DNA from: Massilia pinisoli
Lineage (GTDB): Bacteria > Pseudomonadota > Gammaproteobacteria > Burkholderiales > Burkholderiaceae_D
DNA length: 64,000 nt
NCBI RefSeq assembly: GCF_024753285.1
Contig: NZ_JANUGW010000016.1
Coordinates: forward strand, 62,001 to 126,000
Reading direction: 5' to 3'
How positions within the stretch are numbered: position 1 is the stretch's first letter; each line of letters opens with the position of its first letter. The notes beneath the pieces were generated by a model. The model searched no databases and was not told the DNA's origin. It was given only the letters and a program-made list of their open reading frames with translations. Positions 17,356-25,752 of this stretch are shown piece by piece. Position numbers and translations under genes: made by a program.

Positions 17356-17616
17356 TTATTTGCGCTTCCGGCTCGTCGCCCGCTGCTGCTTCGCCTGCGT
17401 ACCCACGCGCGCCTGGCGCGCCTTGTACAGCGCCACGGCATCCTCGCGTGCGCGCGTGAGCGTGCGCATGTCAGGATGGTCGTCGTGCGGCGAAAAATAC
17501 TCGGCGGCCTGCGCGTCGACGACGAGCTTGATGGCGGTGGCGTCGTCGAGGTCGTAGAGTTCGGTCAGCAAGGTGGCGACTTCGTCCAGGTAGGCTTCGT
17601 AGGTCAGGTTCGTCAT
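17356..17616 (-). CDS. Small hypothetical protein
   Basis: An 86-residue soluble protein, predicted helical (YEAYLDEVATLLTELYDLDD), with a strongly basic C-terminus (KQQRATSRKRK). It lies 24 bases downstream of the GntR regulator gene on the same strand and may be co-transcribed with it. No family recognised and no catalytic motif. The coding call rests on codon use, position and helix pattern. Confidence 0.6.
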   Translation of the reverse strand: MTNLTYEAYLDEVATLLTELYDLDDATAIKLVVDAQAAEYFSPHDDHPDMRTLTRAREDAVALYKARQARVGTQAKQQRATSRKRK

Positions 17617-17640
17617 GGTGTTGTTGTTTTAAAAAGTGAA

Positions 17641-18381
17641 TCAGCCGGCACTCAGCTCGGCCACGAAGTCGTACATGTCGCCGCGGAAGTACGAGCGGCA
17701 GAATTCCACGGCCTGGCCGTCCGGCAGGAAGCCCAGCCGTTCCACACACAGGCCCGCGTCGCCTTCCTTCGATTGCAACAGCTTCGCCTGCTCGGCGTTC
17801 AGCAACAGTGCGGACAGGCGCTGCAGCGCGCGCACGGGCCGCTTGCCGTTCGCTTCCAGCGCTTCGTACATCGACACGTCCACCGCGTCCAGCGAGGGCA
17901 GGGCGGACGCGGCGATGGTCGCGTATTCCAGGCACATCGGCATGTCGTCGGCGTAGCGGATGCGGTTGAAGCGGTAGACGGCGGCGCCCGGCGACAGGCC
18001 GAGGCGCAGCGCTTCTTCCGGCGTCACCTGGCCTTCCGACCGTTTGAGCCACACGCTGCGCGGGGTGCGTCCGCGCGAGCGCATGTCTTCCGAGAACGAC
18101 GTCAGCTTGGCAAAGTTCTTTTCGATGCGCGTGTTGATGAAGTTGCCGGAGCCGGCGCGACGCACGAGCAGGCCTTCCTCGACGAGGCCGTCGATGGCCT
18201 TGCGCACGGTGATGCGCGAGATGTCCAGTTCCGCCGCCAGCTGGCGCTCGGCCGGCAGAGCCTCCGCCGGCCCGTAGATGCCGCGTTCGATCGCATCGCG
18301 CAGGGCGCGCTGCAATTGCTGGTACAGCGGCAGATTGCTCGTGGCGGAGAGTTGCTGCATCAACTGCGCGAGGTCGGACAT
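17641..18381 (-). CDS. GntR/HutC-family regulator with UTRA domain (probable GlcNAc-pathway repressor)
   Basis: A 246-residue DNA-binding regulator. Residues ~15-80 form the GntR winged helix (LPAERQLAAELDISRITVRK AIDGLVEEGLLV split by the recognition helix), and residues ~95-240 the UTRA ligand-binding domain (FNRIRYADDMPMCLEYATIA; VEFCRSYFRGDMYDFVAEL). GntR/UTRA proteins of this type (NagR, DasR, NagQ) sense amino-sugar phosphates. The linked nagK-nagA-SIS-nagZ genes 3 kb away, with a tandem operator candidate, make it the likely regulator of that operon. ATG 18381 (MSDLAQLMQQL) is the best start. Confidence 0.85.
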   Translation of the reverse strand: MSDLAQLMQQLSATSNLPLYQQLQRALRDAIERGIYGPAEALPAERQLAAELDISRITVRKAIDGLVEEGLLVRRAGSGNFINTRIEKNFAKLTSFSEDMRSRGRTPRSVWLKRSEGQVTPEEALRLGLSPGAAVYRFNRIRYADDMPMCLEYATIAASALPSLDAVDVSMYEALEANGKRPVRALQRLSALLLNAEQAKLLQSKEGDAGLCVERLGFLPDGQAVEFCRSYFRGDMYDFVAELSAG

Positions 18382-18502
18382 GCGGTGGGTATGTGGGGCG
18401 AACGATGCCGCGATAGTACCAAAACCGCGCCAAAAAAGCGCCAAAAAAGCGCCAACTAAAGACCGCTGGTGAAGGCGGTCCTTCCGCGCCGGACTGGCCC
18501 GC

Positions 18503-19570
18503 TCATTTCGGCCGCGGATTGACGACCTTGCGATCCGGCTGCACCAGCTTGCCTGCGCGCACGGCCGCGACGGCGGCCGACACGGCGCGCGCGACGTTGC
18601 GCACCTCCTCCTGGAACGCCGTGTCCTTGTCCAGCGTGTCGTGGCTGTCCGCATACGACTCGTAATAGCCGACGTAGCGGTCGAGCTGGGCGACGGGGCC
18701 CGCGTCGATGAGACCCATCCAGTCGAGCCAGTCGGACAGCGAGCGCCGCGTCGATTCGATACCTGCCACGTCGCCGTGTACGACGACGCCGTAGATGCGG
18801 CCGGCCAGGTGCTTCGGATAATGCCAGTGTTCTTCCAGCGCCTTCGCTTCCTCCGCCTTCTTGCCGTGCGTGGACGTCGGATCGGGATTGCCGCCGTCCG
18901 CGCACACGAGCCGGTCGATCATCAGTTTCAGTATCGACGGTGACTGGTACCAGTAGACGGGCGTCACGATGATGATCCCGTGCGCGGCCACCCAGCGCTC
19001 GTAGATCTCGTTCATCCAGTCGTTTTCCTGGTTCAGCGAATGGTTCGGGTAGCAGCTGCACGGCCAGTGGCACAGCGGCATCGCCGTCGACACGCAGGCC
19101 TTGCACGGGTGGATGTGGCGATCGTAGTCGGAGATGATGAGCGACAGGTCGAGCAGGTCCGTCTCGATGCCCTCGGCCGCCAGCACGGCTTCGCACAGCT
19201 TGGCGAGGCGCCATGTCTTCGAGATTTCGCCGGGGCAGCTGCCGTCGTTGCGGGCCGCGCCATTGATCACGAGCACGCGGCTGCGCGTGGCCGGGTCCTT
19301 CTGATGTGCCTCGGCGGCCAGCAGGCGGTCGTGCGTCTCTTTCCATTCGACGGACAGGTCGTAGTCCGGATCGGCGAAACCGGGGCCCGCCTTCACGGTG
19401 ACGGGCGCCTTGTGCGAATCGACGTAGGCCTGCCACGCGACTTCCTCGACGGCCGCCAGTTCCCGCGCGACGGCCCGGTAGGCGGGGTCGTAGAAGTCGC
19501 GCGTGAACACGAGGTGGAATTCGTCTCGGTTCAGTTTCGCGGGAGCCTGTCCCTTGCGTACGGTCGTCAT
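18503..19570 (-). CDS. Flavodoxin-fold NAD(P)H-dependent oxidoreductase
   Basis: A 355-residue protein with an unusual ~95-residue N-terminal extension before a flavodoxin-like/NADPH-dependent FMN-reductase domain: SRVLVINGAARNDGSCPG (FMN phosphate loop), CKACVSTAM, IIIVTPVYWYQSPSILKLMI DRL (active-site face) and GVVVHGDVAG. It has several cysteines (CKAC, CHWPCSC) resembling iron-sulfur flavoprotein relatives. It stands alone between the regulator and a TPR gene, on the same strand. The electron acceptor is unknown. Confidence 0.8.
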   Translation of the reverse strand: MTTVRKGQAPAKLNRDEFHLVFTRDFYDPAYRAVARELAAVEEVAWQAYVDSHKAPVTVKAGPGFADPDYDLSVEWKETHDRLLAAEAHQKDPATRSRVLVINGAARNDGSCPGEISKTWRLAKLCEAVLAAEGIETDLLDLSLIISDYDRHIHPCKACVSTAMPLCHWPCSCYPNHSLNQENDWMNEIYERWVAAHGIIIVTPVYWYQSPSILKLMIDRLVCADGGNPDPTSTHGKKAEEAKALEEHWHYPKHLAGRIYGVVVHGDVAGIESTRRSLSDWLDWMGLIDAGPVAQLDRYVGYYESYADSHDTLDKDTAFQEEVRNVARAVSAAVAAVRAGKLVQPDRKVVNPRPK

Positions 19571-19647
19571 GGCCGGCCCTTTCTGGAAGAGTTGCGGCGA
19601 TTATCGGCCGCGGACTCGGCGCTGCCCGTACGGCAATTAACATAGAC

Positions 19648-19685
19648 GAAAAAAAGCGGCGCGAACCGTCGGTGCGCGCCGCCTT
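19648..19685 (-). terminator. Intrinsic terminator of the TPR-protein gene
   Basis: Read on the minus strand, a GCGGCGCG...CGCGCCGC stem is followed by eight T residues, 29 bases after the TPR gene stop. Confidence 0.75.
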
Positions 19686-19713
19686 TGGGCCGGGAAGATC
19701 CGGCGGTATGGGA

Positions 19714-21012
19714 TTACTTGGCTGCCGTGGCGCCCGTCGGGTGGTTCAGCAGCAGGATCCAGTACTTGGCCGTGTCCGACAGGCCGCCGCCCGCCTTCAC
19801 TTCCTGGAACGTCTGGATGGCCTTGTCCTTCTGGCCAGCCTTGGCGTAAGCCATGCCCAGGCGCAGCTTCGCTTCGTCCGGTGACTTCAGGCTGCCCTTC
19901 GCGATACCCTGTTGGATAAAGCCGATGCCCTTGTCGTACTGGTCCATCGTGACGTATGCCCAGCCCAGGTTGACGAGGCCGGCGCCGGTCTTGGCCTTGG
20001 CGGCACCCGCTTCGCCCGCGGCGATGTTCTTGGCGTCGCTTGCCGCTTCCTTCGTGGCGCGGTCGCGCAGCTGGCGGTCCTTGGCGGCGCCGCTGCCCGT
20101 GCCCAGCACGCCGGCCGCGAAGCCAGCGTCGACGACTCTCTTCGCTTCGGTCGGGAAGCCGTCTTTCATGGCCAGCTCGGCCAGTTCCGTGTATGAGTCG
20201 GACGACATCTGCTTGACGGCGGCGAATTGCAGGCGCAGCACGTCGGGGATGCTGGCGTCCTGGAAGCCCGGCCTGCGCACGATGCCGCGGCTGATCAGGT
20301 CGGTCCAGAAATCGTCGTTCGGGTAGTACGCGGCCAATTGCTCCAGGCCGCGCAGGTAGGCGGCGTCATCCTTGACCTTGTTCGCGGCCGATGCGTACAG
20401 GCGCAGGTCTTCCTGCGACGGCGTCTTGCCGGCCTGTTCCGCGGCCTGCAGCACGGGCTCCTGGGCCTTCAGTGCGGACGCGTAGTCGCCGCTCAGGTAG
20501 TAGGAACGGATCAGTGCCGAGTTGACCTGGTCGGATGCTTTGCCGCTGGCCTGGATCTGCTTGTACAGCTCGATCGCCTTCGGATAGTTCTTGGCGTTGT
20601 AGTACATCGTGGCCAGCGCTTGCGTGAAGTTGGGCTTGTCCGCTTCCGGCAGCTTGCCCGACGCGAGGATCGCTTCCAGCGCGCTCATTGCCATCTGGTC
20701 GTTGCCCGTCGTCGAGCCCAGCGACAACTTCATGCGGTTCAGCACATAGGTTTCGTACGGCGTCTTGTCCGGGAAAGCTTCGGCCTGCGTGACGCGGTTC
20801 TGCACTTCCGCGTAATTCTTTGCATCCATCAGCGGCTTGATCTGGGCCGGGTCGAGCAGCTTGTACAGCTCGGGACGGACCGAGTCGGGCTTCGGCGCGG
20901 CGGCCGGTGCATTCTTGTCCTGCGCCGACGCGCTGTGCATCAGGGCCGGTGCCGCGTTCAGGCCAAGGGCGGCCAGCATCATGGCAAGGCGGGCGAAACG
21001 GAATTGGGACAT
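19714..21012 (-). CDS. Secreted tetratricopeptide-repeat protein
   Basis: Predicted periplasmic protein of 432 residues with a signal peptide (MSQFRFARLAMMLAALGLNA, cleavage near SASAQ). The rest is alpha-helical TPR-like repeats, for example LATMYYNAKNYPKAIELYKQ, LVNLGWAYVTMDQYDKGIGF and LRLGMAYAKAGQKDKAIQTF. Such proteins act as scaffolds; no enzyme motif. ATG 21012 has GAGAGGA upstream. It has its own terminator and separates the nag operon from the regulator gene, so it is probably a stand-alone unit. Confidence 0.8.
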   Translation of the reverse strand: MSQFRFARLAMMLAALGLNAAPALMHSASAQDKNAPAAAPKPDSVRPELYKLLDPAQIKPLMDAKNYAEVQNRVTQAEAFPDKTPYETYVLNRMKLSLGSTTGNDQMAMSALEAILASGKLPEADKPNFTQALATMYYNAKNYPKAIELYKQIQASGKASDQVNSALIRSYYLSGDYASALKAQEPVLQAAEQAGKTPSQEDLRLYASAANKVKDDAAYLRGLEQLAAYYPNDDFWTDLISRGIVRRPGFQDASIPDVLRLQFAAVKQMSSDSYTELAELAMKDGFPTEAKRVVDAGFAAGVLGTGSGAAKDRQLRDRATKEAASDAKNIAAGEAGAAKAKTGAGLVNLGWAYVTMDQYDKGIGFIQQGIAKGSLKSPDEAKLRLGMAYAKAGQKDKAIQTFQEVKAGGGLSDTAKYWILLLNHPTGATAAK

Positions 21013-21174
21013 TGAAAAATCCTCTCTTAATGACGTGAAATACATATGGCGACGGTGCCGGATGCCGATGTCGGACAAAGCGTGCATTGTCCCACAAACT
21101 GTTGACGGACGTGACAATTGTGCCCCAGCCGTGCGGTGTCCGTATGCGGCGTTACATGTCGTTACCCGCCATCG

Positions 21175-22659
21175 CTAAAAGCCCGGCACGGGGCAGTGGC
21201 CCGTCGCCGCGATGTCGCCGGTCAGCCATGCACGCACGGCATCCAGCGCGGGCGGCGCGAAGCCGTACGTCAGCAGCGCGGGTGCCGCGAAGTCGAGGGC
21301 CTGGTACGGGTTCCACAGCGCGAGGTGCAGGTCCGGGGTCCACGTCGCGCGGGCGTGCGGGCCGTAGCGGCGGCGCGAGGTCGACGCGAGGATCGTGAAG
21401 CGCCCATCGTCGGGCAGTGTGCCCCAGTCGAACGTTTCCGCGTCGGCGAACGTCACGAGGTCGACGTCGAACAACTGCCCGAGCATCGCGGCGATGGCGC
21501 CGGCCGGCACTCCGGCTTCCGACACGCCGTCGCTGACGACGTCCTGGCGCGCGACGAGGCGCACCTTGGCACCCGGCGCGGGACGTTCCAGAGTGCCGCG
21601 CGCCGTCAGCGCCCGGCGCCACGCCTGCGCCATCAGCGCGCGGTCGGCGGCATCGGTGGTGTACGGCACCGCACCGGCCGGATGTGCTCGTGCGAGCCGG
21701 TCGAGGCGTTCGAGGCGGGCATGGACGCCGGCCAGCGGCAAGCGGCCGTCCGCGATGGCGGCGGCGATCGCATCGACCGTCTCCTCCTGCGTCTCGCGGT
21801 TGCCGATGGCCATGACCATGTCGGCGCCCGCGACCAGCGCGTTCACGGCCGCGTCGCCCGCGCGGTAGCGGTGTGCGATCGCGTGCATGTCCATGCCGTC
21901 CGTGATGATCACGCCTTCATAACCCCACTGCGTGCGCAAGAGGTCGTGCAGGATCGCGCGCGACATCGTGGCCGGATTGTCCCCGTCGAGCGCCGGATAC
22001 ACGATGTGCGCCGTCATCACGGCGGGCGCATGCGGCGCCGCCGCGCGGAACGGCGCGAATTCGAAGCGCGTAAGGTCCGGCAAGGGTTTGTCCACGGTGG
22101 GCAGGTCGCGGTGCGAGTCGACGTGCGTGTCGCCATGGCCGGGGAAGTGCTTCACGCAGCACGCCACGCCTTCGCTCTCGCTGCCGGCCATCCATGCGAG
22201 CGCCAGCTTGGTCGCTTGCTCCGGATCGGCGCCGAACGAGCGCTCGGCGATGACGGGGTTTTGCGGATTGTTGTTCAGGTCCAGCACGGGCGCGAAGTTC
22301 CAATTGAAGCCCAGCGCGCGGATCGCGCGCGCGACCGCGGCGCCCACGTCGCGCGCGAGGTTCGCATCGCCCGCGGCGCCCAGCGCCATCGCGGACGGCG
22401 GCGGCGGCACCCACAGCGCGCGCACGACGGCGCCACCTTCCTGGTCGAGCGCGATCAGCGCTTCGGCGCCCATCGCGTCTTTCAGGTCGCCGGTAAAACG
22501 CGTCAGTTGCGCCGCGTCCGTCATGTTCTGGCGGAACAGGCACGCGCCGCGGATGCGGTTGGCGCGGATGAAATCGGCGGTGGCCGTATCGAGTTCCGTG
22601 CCGAACAGCCGGATCATCATCAGCCGGCCGGCCAGTTGGCGTAAGTCGTTCGTGTGCAT
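21175..22659 (-). CDS. nagZ: Beta-N-acetylhexosaminidase, glycoside hydrolase family 3 (NagZ type)
   Basis: Removes terminal N-acetylglucosamine from muropeptide fragments or chito-oligosaccharides. The 494-residue protein shows the GH3/NagZ signature KHFPGHGDTHVDSHRDLP (the His of the His/Asp general-acid dyad), NWNFAPVLDLNNNP, and the nucleophile region VIITDGMDM. No signal peptide, so cytoplasmic. The C-terminal ~150 residues form an extra domain beyond the ~340-residue E. coli NagZ. It is the last gene of the nagK-nagA-SIS-nagZ run, 16 bases after the SIS gene, so it feeds GlcNAc to the salvage enzymes. Confidence 0.85.
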   Translation of the reverse strand: MHTNDLRQLAGRLMMIRLFGTELDTATADFIRANRIRGACLFRQNMTDAAQLTRFTGDLKDAMGAEALIALDQEGGAVVRALWVPPPPSAMALGAAGDANLARDVGAAVARAIRALGFNWNFAPVLDLNNNPQNPVIAERSFGADPEQATKLALAWMAGSESEGVACCVKHFPGHGDTHVDSHRDLPTVDKPLPDLTRFEFAPFRAAAPHAPAVMTAHIVYPALDGDNPATMSRAILHDLLRTQWGYEGVIITDGMDMHAIAHRYRAGDAAVNALVAGADMVMAIGNRETQEETVDAIAAAIADGRLPLAGVHARLERLDRLARAHPAGAVPYTTDAADRALMAQAWRRALTARGTLERPAPGAKVRLVARQDVVSDGVSEAGVPAGAIAAMLGQLFDVDLVTFADAETFDWGTLPDDGRFTILASTSRRRYGPHARATWTPDLHLALWNPYQALDFAAPALLTYGFAPPALDAVRAWLTGDIAATGHCPVPGF

Positions 22660-22675
22660 CAGCGTGTCAGTGCGG

Positions 22676-23698
22676 TCAGTGTGTCTTCGTGACTTTGTTC
22701 AGGTGGCGCGGCTTGTCCGGATCGAGTCCGCGCGCTTCCGACAGGTGCGCCGCCATCACGTAGAACGCGGCGATCGCGACGATCGGGTCGAGGTCCGGGC
22801 AGCCCGCGACGGGCAGGTCAAGGTCGCGCGACGGCACGTCGGCCGGCGCGGCCAGCAGCACGCGCGCGCCGCGGCCGCGCATCTCGTCGGCCAGCGCGAC
22901 GAGGCCCGCCTGCGCGGGGCCGCGCGTGGCGAAGATCAAGAGCGGATAGCCTTCGTCGATCAAGGCCATCGGGCCGTGCTTGATCTCGGCGCCGGAAAAC
23001 GCCTCGGCCTGCAGCGCGGACGTCTCCTTGAATTTCAGCGCCGCTTCCAGCGCGATGGGGAAGCTGATGCCGCGGCCCACGACCATGATGTTGCGCGCCG
23101 GGGTCAGCACCTCGAGCGCGGCCGACCAGTCAGTCTGCACGGCACGGCGCAGCGCGTCGGGCAGGGCGGCGAGGCCCGCCTTCAATTCGTCGTCCTGCTG
23201 CCACTCCGCGACGAGGCGCGCCCCCGCGGTCAGGCTCGCGATGAAGCTCTTCGTCGCGGCGACGCTCTGCTCCTTCCCGGCACGCAGCGGCAGCGCCCAT
23301 TCCGCCTCGTGGGCCAGCGGCGAATCGATGTCGTTCACGAGCGCCACCGTCGTCGCGCCGCCCGCGCGGAAATAGCGGATCGGTTCGACGACGTCCGGGC
23401 TCTGGCCCGACTGCGAGATCGATACGGCAAGCAGGCCGGCGGCCTGCAGCGGCGCCTTGTACAACGTGACGAGCGACATCGGCAGCGACGTCACGAGGCG
23501 GCCCATGCGCGCCATGATCAGGTAGGCGAGGTAGCTCGACGCGTGGTCCGAACTGCCGCGCGCCACCGTCACCGCGTTGTGGAAGGATGTGCTGCGCAGG
23601 CGGTGGCCCAGTGCCGCGTAGCGGTCGGCGTCGTTGGCCAGCTGCAGGGCGACGCAGTCGGCCGCGGACACGGCTTCTTCAAGCATCAGCGAGGTCAC
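22676..23698 (-). CDS. SIS-domain glucosamine-6-phosphate deaminase (NagB-II type)
   Basis: Converts glucosamine-6-phosphate to fructose-6-phosphate plus ammonia, replacing classical NagB. The 340-residue protein is the double-SIS isomerase half of GlmS without a glutaminase domain: ARGSSDHASSYLAYLIMARM, SISQSGQSPDVVEP, KEQSVAATKSF, and the second-SIS RGISFPIALEAALKFKETS and EAFSGAEIKHGP with catalytic Glu/His/Lys region. It overlaps the end of nagA by 20 bases, so translation is coupled. Position between nagA and nagZ supports the deaminase role over a GlmS role. Confidence 0.88.
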   Translation of the reverse strand: MTSLMLEEAVSAADCVALQLANDADRYAALGHRLRSTSFHNAVTVARGSSDHASSYLAYLIMARMGRLVTSLPMSLVTLYKAPLQAAGLLAVSISQSGQSPDVVEPIRYFRAGGATTVALVNDIDSPLAHEAEWALPLRAGKEQSVAATKSFIASLTAGARLVAEWQQDDELKAGLAALPDALRRAVQTDWSAALEVLTPARNIMVVGRGISFPIALEAALKFKETSALQAEAFSGAEIKHGPMALIDEGYPLLIFATRGPAQAGLVALADEMRGRGARVLLAAPADVPSRDLDLPVAGCPDLDPIVAIAAFYVMAAHLSEARGLDPDKPRHLNKVTKTH

Positions 23699-24788
23699 AC
23701 GCTTCTCCTTCGATATAAACGGCTTTCAGTTTGAGGTCGCGCCCCAGCACGACGACGTCGGCGAAGCAGGCCGGCGCCAGGCGGCCGCGGCGCGTTTCGC
23801 CCAGGTAGTCGGCCGCGTTCGTCGACACGCGCCGCGCGGCATCGGCCAGATCGAGGCCGATCGAGACGAGGTTGCGCAGCGCCTGGTCCATCGTCAAGGT
23901 GCTGCCGGCCAGCGTGCCGTCCGCGAGGCGCACGCCGCCCATGCATTTGTGGACGACCTGGCGGCCCAGCATGTACTGGCCGTCCGGCATGCCGGCGGCG
24001 GCCGTCGAATCCGTCACGCAGTACAGGTTCGGAATGCAGCGCAGCGCCGTGCGGATCGCGCCCGGGTGCACGTGCAACAGGTCCGGGATGATCTCCGCGT
24101 ACTGCGCATGCGCGAGCGCGGCGCCCACCATGCCGGGATCGCGGTGGTGCAGGCCCGGCATCGCATTGAACAGGTGCGTGAAGCCGGCCGCGCCTTGTTC
24201 CAGCGCACGCACGCCGTCGTCATAGCTGCCGTTCGTGTGGCCGATCTGCACGCGGATGCCGGCGTCCGTCATCTGGCGCACGAGCGCGAGGTGCCCGTCG
24301 ACCTCGGGTGCCACGGTGATGAGGCGCATCGGTGCCTGCGCGTGGAAACGCTCGACTTCTTCCATCGTCGCTTCGCGCGCGAACGGCGGCTGCGCACCGA
24401 GTTTGCCCGAATTGATGTACGGGCCTTCCAGGTGCACGCCAAGGATGCGCGCCTCGCCCTTGCCGCGCTGTTCGCACGCCGTGCCGATGGCGGTGAGGGC
24501 CCGGTCGATGTCGTCGAGCGGTGCCGTCATCGTCGTGGCGAGGAGGCTCGTCGTGCCGTGCCGCGCGTGCAGCCGGGCGATCACGTGCGGCGCGTCGCCG
24601 CCTTCCATCATGTCGCGTCCGGCGCCGCCGTGCACGTGCAGGTCGATGAAGCCGGGCAGGATGTAGTCGTCCGTGTTCGATGACGGATGGGCCGCGTCGC
24701 CTTCGATGGCGGCGATCGTCGCGCCGCCATCGTCGATGACGAGCCGCCCGCGGATCCAGCCGTCCGGTGTCAGGATATTGCCTTGCAT
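23679..24788 (-). CDS. nagA: N-acetylglucosamine-6-phosphate deacetylase
   Basis: Deacetylates GlcNAc-6-phosphate to GlcN-6-phosphate. The 369-residue amidohydrolase has HVH metal ligands at residues 51-53 (GFIDLHVHGGAGRDMMEG), HLEGPYIN, IGHTNGSYDD, GFTHLFNAMPGLHHRDPG and the catalytic Asp in YCVTDSTAAAGMP. The ATG at 24788 has AAAGGA six bases before it; an ATG at 24803 overlaps the nagK stop (ATGA) and would add five residues. It lies between nagK and the SIS deaminase, in pathway order. Confidence 0.93.
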   Translation of the reverse strand: MQGNILTPDGWIRGRLVIDDGGATIAAIEGDAAHPSSNTDDYILPGFIDLHVHGGAGRDMMEGGDAPHVIARLHARHGTTSLLATTMTAPLDDIDRALTAIGTACEQRGKGEARILGVHLEGPYINSGKLGAQPPFAREATMEEVERFHAQAPMRLITVAPEVDGHLALVRQMTDAGIRVQIGHTNGSYDDGVRALEQGAAGFTHLFNAMPGLHHRDPGMVGAALAHAQYAEIIPDLLHVHPGAIRTALRCIPNLYCVTDSTAAAGMPDGQYMLGRQVVHKCMGGVRLADGTLAGSTLTMDQALRNLVSIGLDLADAARRVSTNAADYLGETRRGRLAPACFADVVVLGRDLKLKAVYIEGEACDLADA

Positions 24789-24799
24789 AGTGAATCCTT

Positions 24800-25675
24800 T
24801 CATGCCGCGACGTGCAGCTCGATCATGTTCAGCGCGCCGCGTGCCGAATCGCCTTCGGGCGCGCGGGCACGGGCCGCGAGCGCGGCCGGGAGCCAGTCGC
24901 GCAGCGCGGCACCAAGGCCGCCGCACAGCGCCAGCGGGAGACTGCCGTCCGGGTCGAGCGCGCGCGCGATGGCGGCCGCTTCCTCGCCTGCTTTCGTCAG
25001 GATGGCGCGCGCGGCCGGGTCATCCGCATGCTTCAGTACGAGCGGCGCGAGCGTGGCATATGCCGTCTGCGTGGCCTGGCCGAGCCAGACCTGGATGGCG
25101 GCGCGGTGGCCGCCGCATGCGTCGATGACGTCGGCCGCGAACGCGCTGTGTGCGCGCCGTCCGTCCAGTACCTGCTCGATGTGGTTGATGGCCGCGAGGC
25201 CGATCCAGCCGCCGCTCGCTTCGTCGCCGGCGGGGAAGCCCCAGCCGCCGACTTCGCGCCGCGTGCCGTCGGTCTGCAACACTTCGCCCACGCTGCCCGT
25301 GCCGATGGCGACGATGGCGCCGGGGCGGCCGCCGTGTGCGCCCATCAAGGTCGTGAACGCGTCCGTTTCGAGCCGCAGCGCGGCATAGCCAGGGTCGGCA
25401 TCTTCGAATTCTTTGGCCCACTGGCGATTGTGTACGCCGGCGAGGCCCAGGCCGATCGCGATGCGGTCGAGGGAAGGTCGTTCGATGCCGGCCGCGGCGA
25501 ACGCTTGCGCGACGGCGTCTTGGACGGCAACCCAGGCGCGGGCGATGCCGAGGCCCAGGCCGGAAGGGCCGCCGGCGCCTTGCGCCAGTTCGACGGCGCC
25601 GCCAGGCGCGCGGCGGGCGATGCGCACGCGGGTGCCGGTGCCGCCGCCGTCGACGCCGATGAGATAGTCGATCAT
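24800..25675 (-). CDS. nagK: N-acetylglucosamine kinase (BadF/BadG ATPase family)
   Basis: Phosphorylates GlcNAc to GlcNAc-6-phosphate, the first intracellular salvage step. The 291-residue protein has the ASKHA phosphate-1 loop LIGVDGGGTGTR (residues ~5-16), IAIGLGLAGVHN, the phosphate-2 region AIVAIGTGSVGEV, GGWGFPAGDEASGGWIG, and the adenosine motif LALCGGLGAAL. The BadF/BadG group also includes glucosamine kinases, so the substrate rests on the adjacent nagA and deaminase genes. First gene of the operon, with a near-consensus promoter upstream. Confidence 0.87.
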   Translation of the reverse strand: MIDYLIGVDGGGTGTRVRIARRAPGGAVELAQGAGGPSGLGLGIARAWVAVQDAVAQAFAAAGIERPSLDRIAIGLGLAGVHNRQWAKEFEDADPGYAALRLETDAFTTLMGAHGGRPGAIVAIGTGSVGEVLQTDGTRREVGGWGFPAGDEASGGWIGLAAINHIEQVLDGRRAHSAFAADVIDACGGHRAAIQVWLGQATQTAYATLAPLVLKHADDPAARAILTKAGEEAAAIARALDPDGSLPLALCGGLGAALRDWLPAALAARARAPEGDSARGALNMIELHVAA

Positions 25676-25704
25676 ATTGAGTGCTGTGCCGGGAAGGTCA
25701 GGGC

Positions 25705-25733
25705 ACTATAGGCAGCACGGATAGGCTTGTCAA
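25705..25733 (-). promoter_or_regulatory. Near-consensus sigma-70 promoter of the nag operon
   Basis: On the minus strand TTGACA (25733-25728), a 17-bp spacer and TATAGT (25710-25705) precede nagK by about 30 bases. This is the best -35/-10 pair seen in the window. Confidence 0.8.
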
Positions 25734-25734
25734 C

Positions 25735-25752
25735 AGGTATTTAAGTGGTATT
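25735..25752. promoter_or_regulatory. Tandem AGGTATT-N4-TGGTATT operator candidate (NagQ-like box)
   Basis: Two heptamers, AGGTATT (25735-25741) and TGGTATT (25746-25752), are separated by four bases and end one base before the nag promoter -35. As I recall, the GntR regulator NagQ of Xanthomonas uses two TGGTATT repeats four bases apart. A similar but five-base-spaced pair (TGGTATT, CGGTATT) lies at 25824-25842. The GntR/UTRA gene at 17641-18381 is the obvious partner. Confidence 0.6.
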
